From Clostridia bacterium (GTDB lineage: Bacteria > Bacillota > Clostridia > Oscillospirales > CAG-382), in the NCBI GenBank assembly GCA_017646185.1, contig JAGCNA010000275.1:1-14772 (forward strand): 14,772 nt of DNA, read 5' to 3'. A program made the translations under genes and the position numbers. This document shows positions 1 through 5,492 of the stretch, one piece after another. Below the pieces are notes generated by a model. The model had not been told where the DNA came from. It saw only the letters and a program-made list of their open reading frames with translations, and ran no database searches. Each line of letters begins with the position of its first letter. Positions within the stretch are counted from its first letter, which is position 1.

Positions 1-837
1 CGCCGTTTTTGCGCAGGTCTTGCAAAGAAGGTGCTGCTGGCAGACACCGTATTTGCGGTAGCGGAATATTTTCAGTCCCTTCACGGTATTCAGCCTACCG
101 TTGCGGGAAGCTGGATGATAGTTATATGCTATACCTTCCAGATATATTTCGATTTCTCCGGTTATTCCGATATGGCTATCGGCTTGGGTAAGATGATCGG
201 ATTTGAATTCTTGGAAAACTTCAATTACCCCTATATGGCGGGAAGTATTACAGATTTCTGGCGCCGTTGGCACATGTCTCTTTCCACCTGGTTCAAGGAA
301 TACGTGTATATTCCCCTGGGCGGAAACAGAAAGGGTCTTTTAAAGCAGTACCGCAATATAGCCATAGTATGGTTTCTCACCGGCTTCTGGCACGGCGCAA
401 ACTGGAACTATATCCTTTGGGGCGTATATTTCGGCGCACTGCTTATGCTGGAAAAAACCTTCCTGCTTAAGTTACTCAGTAAGATACCCAAAGTATTCAG
501 CCATATTTATGCTCTATTCTTTGTGGCTATCGGCTGGCTCATATTCTTCTTTACGGATATGTCTGCGGGATGGAGCGTATTCACCACAATGTTCGGATTC
601 GGAAATGCGGATTTCACAACCGCTACCGTAAATTACGATATACTCCGCAACCTTGCGCTTATCGTTATCTGCATTATCGGCAGTACGCCTTATCCCAAGA
701 AGCTGTATTACTATCTGGTAAAACGCTTCCGCACCCTTGAATACCTTTCTCCCGTCCTCACCTGCGGCTCGTTCTTGCTGTGCGTCGCTTATATGGTAGA
801 CAGCACCTTCAGCCCGTTTTTGTATTATATATTCTAA
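1..837 (+). CDS. MBOAT family O-acyltransferase (AlgI-like), 5' partial
   Basis: Multi-pass membrane acyltransferase that passes acetyl groups across the membrane for O-acetylation of a surface polysaccharide. The gene enters from the left edge: the frame is open from base 1 (RRFCAGLAKK) and the first start-like codon, GTG at 31, is internal to the family's conserved G-L-x-K-K-x-x-x-A-D region. About 278 residues are visible; AlgI-type proteins are usually 450-520, so roughly 40% is missing. Visible hallmarks are FDFSGYSDMAIG, FWRRWHMSLSTW with one conserved His (visible residue 91) and TGFWHGANWNY with the invariant MBOAT His (residue 131), followed by several hydrophobic helices. It ends 17 bases before the DHHW gene, so the two are almost certainly co-transcribed. 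The acceptor polymer cannot be read from this sequence; DltB-like use is less likely given the DHHW partner. Confidence 0.93.
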   Translation, partial: RRFCAGLAKKVLLADTVFAVAEYFQSLHGIQPTVAGSWMIVICYTFQIYFDFSGYSDMAIGLGKMIGFEFLENFNYPYMAGSITDFWRRWHMSLSTWFKEYVYIPLGGNRKGLLKQYRNIAIVWFLTGFWHGANWNYILWGVYFGALLMLEKTFLLKLLSKIPKVFSHIYALFFVAIGWLIFFFTDMSAGWSVFTTMFGFGNADFTTATVNYDILRNLALIVICIIGSTPYPKKLYYYLVKRFRTLEYLSPVLTCGSFLLCVAYMVDSTFSPFLYYIF

Positions 838-854
838 AGGGGAGGTAAGACGAA

Positions 855-2021
855 ATGAAAAAAATAACACATATCATAACCACAGTTTTGTTTTTGGCTA
901 TCCTTTTCGGTCTTGCCGCCGCTTTTGTTATAATTCCCGATAAGGATTATTCCGAAAACGAAAAACGCAACCTGCAGACCTTCCCCGAATTCTCTCTGGA
1001 AGCTCTTATGGATGGCAAGTTCTCTTCGGAAATAAACGAATATTTCGCAGACCAGTTCCCGTTGAGAGATGCATTCGTAAGCATTAAAGCCCTTGCGGAA
1101 TTATCCCTTTTCAAAGGGGAAAACAACGGTGTTTTGCTTGGCGAAAACGAAACGCTGGCTGTCCGCACCTTTTCCATCTTCAAGGACAGACTCAACCGTA
1201 CCGATAATATGGACCATTTTTACAACCAAAGCGTTGTAAGACAGCTTGAAGCACTCAATAAATTCGCTTCCGAAAAGGCAGAGGTTCCCGTTCACGTAAT
1301 TATTCCTCCCAGAGTAATAGACGTGGCTTCGGAAAGCTTTAATTACCCCTCCAACGTTTCCGTTTCTTTGGATGCTCTTGTTTCCACAACCCTTTCGGAG
1401 GATTTGCTCATTCCCGTTTCCCCCGTATTAAAGGAAAAATATTCGGCAGGGGAGTATGTTTATTACCGTACCGACCATCATTGGACAACGCTCGGAGCAT
1501 ATTACGCTTACGTTGAGATAATGAAATCCTTCGGTATGGAGGATGATATTATCCCCCGCGATAAATTTACGGTAAATGTTGTGGCAGATGATTTTTACGG
1601 CACCACTTGGTCCAAATGCGGTTTTTCCTTCGTTTCTCCCGATACCATGGAATTCTGGTCCCTTGGCAACGAGGATAAATTTACCACTACCATAGGCGAA
1701 AGATCCTTTAGCGGATTTTACGATATGTCTTATCTTGAAACCATGGATAAGTATTCCGCCTTCATAAGCGGTACAAATGACGTAACCTTGGTGGAAAGTA
1801 ATAATGATGAGGAACGCCCCGTTTTATTGCTTCCCAAGGATTCATTTGCAAACAGCCTTGTGCCTTTCCTTGCACAGCACTTTGATCTGGTGCTGGTGAA
1901 TATGGCAAACCGTATGACAAACATTTCCGCTTATACTCAGCAGTATTCCGCCGACCGTATACTTTTTGTATGGAACGCAGAAAACCTCATTACAAGCGGT
2001 AATCTTGGCAACGTAAACTAA
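855..2021 (+). CDS. DHHW family protein (AlgX/AlgJ-like O-acetylation partner)
   Basis: A 388-residue membrane-anchored extracytoplasmic protein, the usual partner of an MBOAT acyltransferase. Family knowledge suggests it finishes transfer of the acetyl group to the polysaccharide, or acts as an SGNH-like esterase/transferase. Residues 5-27 form an N-terminal hydrophobic signal anchor without a clear cleavage site. The name-giving motif YYRTDHHWTTLGAYY gives D207, H208, H209 and W210, and PKDSFANS near residues 327-334 supplies Ser330. These match the Asp-His and Ser elements of AlgX-type active sites. The later region that often reads D-x-R-Y is degenerate here (NMANRMTN). The start is ATG 855, preceded by a strong GGGGAGG ribosome-binding site at about 840-846. 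A terminator follows the stop. The biochemical role is inferred from family and neighbour. Confidence 0.88.
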   Translation: MKKITHIITTVLFLAILFGLAAAFVIIPDKDYSENEKRNLQTFPEFSLEALMDGKFSSEINEYFADQFPLRDAFVSIKALAELSLFKGENNGVLLGENETLAVRTFSIFKDRLNRTDNMDHFYNQSVVRQLEALNKFASEKAEVPVHVIIPPRVIDVASESFNYPSNVSVSLDALVSTTLSEDLLIPVSPVLKEKYSAGEYVYYRTDHHWTTLGAYYAYVEIMKSFGMEDDIIPRDKFTVNVVADDFYGTTWSKCGFSFVSPDTMEFWSLGNEDKFTTTIGERSFSGFYDMSYLETMDKYSAFISGTNDVTLVESNNDEERPVLLLPKDSFANSLVPFLAQHFDLVLVNMANRMTNISAYTQQYSADRILFVWNAENLITSGNLGNVN

Positions 2022-2035
2022 AAATAAAAATCACA

Positions 2036-2075
2036 CAAAAAAATAAAAAAGGACGGAGAATTTCTCCGTCCTTTT
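2036..2075. terminator. Probable bidirectional Rho-independent terminator
   Basis: A perfect 9-bp inverted repeat, GGACGGAGA (2051-2059) and TCTCCGTCC (2063-2071), has a 3-base loop. It is followed on the plus strand by TTTT and preceded by an A-rich run (2037-2050), which becomes a strong T-tract on the minus strand. It sits between the convergent ends of the DHHW gene (stop 2021) and thrS (stop 2135). It can therefore end both transcripts, with the better T-tract serving the minus-strand operon. Confidence 0.85.
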
Positions 2076-2078
2076 AAC

Positions 2079-2136
2079 TTTTAGGGGTGCAATTTTCGGG
2101 GTCCCCAAAAATCCGTAGGATTTTAGGGGTTCAATT
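2079..2136. repeat. Palindromic internally repeated element next to the thrS stop
   Basis: Two near-identical 16-base direct copies, TTTTAGGGGTGCAATT (2079-2094) and TTTTAGGGGTTCAATT (2121-2136), differ at one base and start 42 bases apart. Between and overlapping them are nested inverted repeats. CCCCAAAAATCC (2103-2114) pairs with GGATTTTAGGGG (2118-2129) around a GTA loop with one mismatch. ATTTTCGGGG (2092-2101) can alternatively pair with CCCCAAAAAT (2103-2112). The second direct copy overlaps the first two bases (plus-strand order) of the thrS stop codon. On the minus strand it would form the 3' UTR of thrS before the terminator. It could be a REP/MITE-like dispersed intergenic element or an RNA-stabilising 3' structure; one window cannot decide. 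Confidence 0.55.
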
Positions 2137-3865
2137 AAACTATACGGCTTCTGTCCTTGATTTCGGTGGTAACTCTATCGTAGAATTCCTGCGCGGTCAT
2201 AACGCCGCCGGTCTCACCGGTACGGGTACGCAAGGAAACCGTGCCTTCTTCAACTTCGCGGTCGCCGACAACGAGCATATAAGGCACCTTCTGGAGCTGA
2301 TGCTCGCGGATCTTGTAGTTAACCTTTTCGTTGCGGTGGTCTGCTTTACATCTTACGCCTGCGGCGGTAAGGTCTGCCACCAGCTTATCCGCATATTCAG
2401 CGGCTCTGTCGGTAATGGGAAGCACCGCTACCTGCAGAGGAGCCAACCACAGAGGGAACGCACCTGCAAAATGCTCGGTAATAACACCGATAAATCTTTC
2501 GATACTGCCGAATACAACTCTGTGTATCATAACGGGACGGTGCTTTTCACCGTCTGCGCCGGTGTACTCAAGCTCAAATCTTTCGGGAAGCTGGAAGTCA
2601 AGCTGAATAGTACCGCACTGCCAGGTTCTTCCGATACTGTCACGGAGATGGAAGTCCAATTTAGGACCGTAGAATGCGCCGTCACCTTCGTTAAGTATAT
2701 AATCCTTGCCCATATCGGTAATAGCAGCTTTAAGCGTTTCTTCTGCGTGTTCCCATACGGCTTCGTCACCCATATGGTCTTCGGGCATGGTGGAAAGCTC
2801 TATCTGGTAGGTAAGACCGAAGAGGGAATATACCTCATCAAAGAGAGAAACAACGTTTTTGATTTCATCTCTCATCTGTTCCTTGGTCATAAATATGTGA
2901 GCATCATCCTGAGTAAAGCATCTTACGCGGAACAATCCGTGCAAAGCACCGGAAAGCTCGTGTCTGTGTACCAGACCAAGCTCACCTGCGCGCAGGGGCA
3001 GATCACGGTAAGAATGAGGCTCGTTCATATAAACCAACATACCGCCGGGGCAGTTCATAGGCTTTATTGCGAAATCCTCGTCATCTATCTTGGTGGTGTA
3101 CATATTCTGCTTGTAGTGTCCCCAATGTCCGCTTCTTTCCCACAGACGGCGGTTAAGAATAACGGGGGAGGAAATTTCCACATAGCCGTATCTCTTATGT
3201 ACTTCTCTCCAATAATCGATAAGGGTGTTCTTAAGTACCATACCGTTGGGAAGGAAGAAGGGGAATCCGGGGCCGTCGTCTGTCATCATAAACAGACCAA
3301 GCTCCTTGCCAAGCTTTCTGTGGTCGCGTTTTTTAGCTTCCTCAAGCATATTCAGGTATTCATCAAGCTCTTCCTTGCTTGCAAAAGCAGTGCCGTAAAT
3401 ACGCTGAAGCATCTTGTTGTTGGAATCGCCTCTCCAATACGCACCGGTAACGGAAAGCAGCTTAAACGCCTTTACCTTCTTTGTGTAGGCAACGTGAGGG
3501 CCTGCGCAAAGGTCGGTGAATTCACCCTGCTTGTAGAAGGATATCTCTTCGCCTTCGTCAAGTCCGTCAATAAGCTCAAGCTTGTAAGGCTCGTCCGCCA
3601 TAAGCTTTTTAGCTTCGTCACGGGGAAGGGTAAAGCGCTCTATACGAAGATTTTCTTTAACAATTTTCTTCATTTCAGCTTCGATACTGTCAAGATCCTC
3701 GGTAGTGAAGGTTGTCTCGGTATCGAAATCGTAATAAAATCCGGTGTCGATAGCAGGGCCGATAGCCAGACGGGCATCGGGATAAAGTCTTTTTACTGCC
3801 TGCGCCAGAATATGAGACGCCGAGTGTCTCAGCGTTCTGAGTTCGTTAAGTTCTGTTTGATCCAT
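2135..3865 (-). CDS. thrS: Threonyl-tRNA synthetase, short form lacking the TGS domain
   Basis: Charges tRNA-Thr with threonine in the cytoplasm. Taking the start at 3865 gives 576 residues, against about 640 for the E. coli enzyme. The missing part is the N-terminal TGS domain: the protein opens directly with the editing domain. Editing-site residues are all present: HSASH (H14, H18) and D-x-C-x-G-P-H (D118, C120, H124). The class II core carries the catalytic zinc ligands C272 (MNCPGG), H323 (DDAHIF) and H448 (IHRVVFGS), motif 2 (FRVRCFTQDDAHIF) and motif 3 (GSIERFIG), followed by an anticodon-binding domain with LPITDRAAEYA. An upstream in-frame ATG at 3880 has no ribosome-binding site, whereas GGAGG lies 8 bases before the ATG at 3865. 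Only 44 bases separate it from the upstream kinase gene, so there is no room for the T-box leader often seen on clostridial thrS. It is the last gene of the minus-strand block. Confidence 0.95.
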   Translation of the reverse strand: MDQTELNELRTLRHSASHILAQAVKRLYPDARLAIGPAIDTGFYYDFDTETTFTTEDLDSIEAEMKKIVKENLRIERFTLPRDEAKKLMADEPYKLELIDGLDEGEEISFYKQGEFTDLCAGPHVAYTKKVKAFKLLSVTGAYWRGDSNNKMLQRIYGTAFASKEELDEYLNMLEEAKKRDHRKLGKELGLFMMTDDGPGFPFFLPNGMVLKNTLIDYWREVHKRYGYVEISSPVILNRRLWERSGHWGHYKQNMYTTKIDDEDFAIKPMNCPGGMLVYMNEPHSYRDLPLRAGELGLVHRHELSGALHGLFRVRCFTQDDAHIFMTKEQMRDEIKNVVSLFDEVYSLFGLTYQIELSTMPEDHMGDEAVWEHAEETLKAAITDMGKDYILNEGDGAFYGPKLDFHLRDSIGRTWQCGTIQLDFQLPERFELEYTGADGEKHRPVMIHRVVFGSIERFIGVITEHFAGAFPLWLAPLQVAVLPITDRAAEYADKLVADLTAAGVRCKADHRNEKVNYKIREHQLQKVPYMLVVGDREVEEGTVSLRTRTGETGGVMTAQEFYDRVTTEIKDRSRIV

Positions 3866-3873
3866 AGCATTGG

Positions 3874-3878
3874 CCTCC
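3874..3878 (-). promoter_or_regulatory. Ribosome-binding site that sets the thrS start
   Basis: GGAGG on the minus strand ends 8 bases before the ATG at 3865-3863. It would lie inside the first codons if translation began at the longer in-frame ATG (3880), which itself has no purine-rich site upstream. This favours the shorter protein beginning MDQTELNEL. Confidence 0.75.
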
Positions 3879-3909
3879 ATAGATTATTACTGTAAATGAT
3901 ACACTATTT

Positions 3910-4788
3910 TTATTCTGCTGTCAATATCTCTTTTGCTTTTGCCACAGCGCCGTATACCGGCTCTGCTTCAATAACGGAAAGAGGTACGCTGTGTATAAGG
4001 TATTTCCTTATTATATCAATAGCGGCGCTTTGAGTGCCTATACCGCCTGCCATACATACGGGAACGGGTCCGCCGTATATTTCGCAGGCACGGTTTATAA
4101 GCCCGCCGATATATTCGAGCTGATTTTCAAGTATCCACGCGGCGTGCATATCTCCCTTTTCGTACGCTTCAAATACTGTTTTGGCAAAGGAAGCAATATG
4201 CTTTTTGTCCGCGGCGATAAGGTCTGTAAGCTTTTCCAGAGGATCTCCGCCTATTTTCTCGGTCACGAGAGCGCAGAGCACGCCCTTTTCATCTCGTCCG
4301 TCCACACACCTTAAAGCGTGGGCAACAGCGGATTTTCCTATTTCGTATCCGTTTCCCGCAAGGTCGAACTTGCCGTATCCGCCGATACGGATAATCTCTC
4401 TGCCCATTTTCATAAAGCAGGAGCTTCCCGTTCCACAAATAACAATGGCGCCGTCGCTTTTCGGGAAGGCGGAATATATCACATTTATACCGTCGTGCAG
4501 AGCTTCCGACTTGGCATTCGGAAACATTTCTTTTAACCGAACACCTGCTTTTTGGCTGTAGTCGGCGGCGGTTATACCGGCAATACCGCAAAATATTGCG
4601 GCAATGTCGTCTTTATCCGCATTCAAAGCCTGAACGGCGGAAAATATGTTGTTCATTGAGTTTTCAAAGCCGATATCGTTGGGGTTACATCCGGCACCGT
4701 AGACCGTTTTAATAACGTTCCCGTTGATATCGGCAAGGGCGGCGGCGGTTTTTGTTCCTCCGCCGTCCACACCGATAATGTATTTCAT
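3910..4788 (-). CDS. BadF/BadG/BcrA/BcrD-type ATPase, N-acetylglucosamine-kinase-like
   Basis: A 292-residue cytoplasmic ASKHA-fold kinase. The phosphate-1 loop DGGGTKT is at residues 8-14, the phosphate-2 loop CGTGSS at 118-123 and the adenosine motif AGGIG at 247-251. A typical EPVYGA segment of this family is near 276-281. LHDGINV near residue 97 gives D99, the likely catalytic base by comparison with NAGK proteins. The GDEGSG-like stretch of true GlcNAc kinases reads LAGNGYEIG (143-151), so the sugar specificity is uncertain. A sugar or amino-sugar kinase is the best guess. The BadF 2-hydroxyacyl-CoA dehydratase activator role is unlikely, because no CxC iron-sulfur ligands are seen and no dehydratase genes are nearby. 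The start ATG is 3 bases after the mscL stop, with an AAAGG site overlapping the mscL end. thrS follows. Confidence 0.82.
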   Translation of the reverse strand: MKYIIGVDGGGTKTAAALADINGNVIKTVYGAGCNPNDIGFENSMNNIFSAVQALNADKDDIAAIFCGIAGITAADYSQKAGVRLKEMFPNAKSEALHDGINVIYSAFPKSDGAIVICGTGSSCFMKMGREIIRIGGYGKFDLAGNGYEIGKSAVAHALRCVDGRDEKGVLCALVTEKIGGDPLEKLTDLIAADKKHIASFAKTVFEAYEKGDMHAAWILENQLEYIGGLINRACEIYGGPVPVCMAGGIGTQSAAIDIIRKYLIHSVPLSVIEAEPVYGAVAKAKEILTAE

Positions 4789-4791
4789 ATC

Positions 4792-5301
4792 TTAGCCTTT
4801 AAAGCCTTTTACGAAATCACGGATATCCTCAAGAGCCTTAAGTGTCTTTTCTTCAACAGTAGGTTCGGGAGGAATAGCAGCCTTTGCGGCTTCTTCCGCA
4901 GCCTTTGCGGCAGCTTCTTCTGCCTTTTTCTTTTCTTCCAGCTTGTTGCGGAAGGACATAGCTACCTTAACAACGATAAACATTGCGAAAGCGATGATAA
5001 GGAAATCGATTATGTACTGAATAAACTGACCGTACTTAACAGCAACCTCTGCAACCGCTTCGGTAACAACAACGCCTTCTTCAACTACTTCGTCAACACC
5101 CTTTACAAGCACCCATTTGAGATCCGTAAAGTTAACGTCGCCCAGCAGGTAGCCGATACAAGGCATAATAATGTCTGCAACCAAAGAAGAAACGATAGCC
5201 TTGAAGGCAGTACCGACAACTACGCCGACTGCCATATCAAGAATATTTCCCTGAGAAATAAACTTTTTAAAATCGTTTGCAAAATTCTTAACTTTTCCCA
5301 T
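4792..5301 (-). CDS. mscL: Large-conductance mechanosensitive channel MscL
   Basis: A 169-residue inner-membrane channel that opens under membrane tension to release solutes during osmotic downshock. The N-terminal amphipathic helix (KNFANDFKKFISQGNILDMA) and TM1 (about 20-50, with the VGVVVGTAF pore helix) are typical. A 39-residue external loop and TM2 (about 90-117) follow. The cytoplasmic tail has a Lys/Glu/Ala-rich linker (121-142) and ends in the helix PTVEEKTLKALEDIRDFV, which matches the C-terminal bundle of E. coli MscL (136 residues). The extra length lies in the loop and the Ala-rich linker. The start ATG is 2 bases after the DUF1858 stop, with GGAG inside the end of that gene, suggesting translational coupling. 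Confidence 0.96.
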   Translation of the reverse strand: MGKVKNFANDFKKFISQGNILDMAVGVVVGTAFKAIVSSLVADIIMPCIGYLLGDVNFTDLKWVLVKGVDEVVEEGVVVTEAVAEVAVKYGQFIQYIIDFLIIAFAMFIVVKVAMSFRNKLEEKKKAEEAAAKAAEEAAKAAIPPEPTVEEKTLKALEDIRDFVKGFKG

Positions 5302-5303
5302 TT

Positions 5304-5492
5304 TTAGTCATCTCCGTTCAATTTTTTAAGAAGTGCTTCAAGGTCTGCACCGTGAACCGCGCATGCCTGTTCAATGGTTTCGCCTCTGGAATGAGGGCAA
5401 CCGAGACAATGCATACCGATTTCAAAGAAAAACTTTGCCTTTTCGGGTGCCTTATCAAGAACATCGCCAATAATGGAATCCTTTGTGATCAT
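5304..5492 (-). CDS. DUF1858 domain protein with CxxC motif
   Basis: A 62-residue soluble protein that is essentially one DUF1858 domain, a family also annotated as a redox-disulfide domain associated with hybrid-cluster proteins. Diagnostic features are MITKDSIIGDVL at the start, MHCLGCPHSRGETIEQA with C29 and C32 as the CxxC pair, then HGADLEALLKKLN. The two cysteines may form a redox-active disulfide or bind a metal; the family's function is not settled. Its ATG (5492-5490) directly abuts the TAA stop of the P-type ATPase homologue, and its AGGAGG site lies inside that gene's last codons, so translation of the two is probably coupled. Confidence 0.87.
   Translation of the reverse strand: MITKDSIIGDVLDKAPEKAKFFFEIGMHCLGCPHSRGETIEQACAVHGADLEALLKKLNGDD

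Noticed and set aside
31..33. GTG as the start of the MBOAT gene
   Set aside because: The frame is open to base 1 and encodes conserved MBOAT residues before the GTG, so the gene simply continues beyond the left edge.
2022..2134. Small RNA gene or mobile-element remnant in the convergent gap
   Set aside because: The gap is fully accounted for by the terminator and the short repeat element; there are no transposase remnants, target duplications or promoter signals.
2087..3895. Plus-strand open frame of 602 codons opposite thrS
   Set aside because: It is fully antisense to a well-conserved ThrRS, shows no recognisable domain, and its opening part is the terminator-proximal repeat; a shadow frame caused by codon bias.
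3866..3909. T-box riboswitch or promoter before thrS
   Set aside because: Forty-four bases are too few for a T-box, and no convincing -35/-10 pair at proper spacing is seen.
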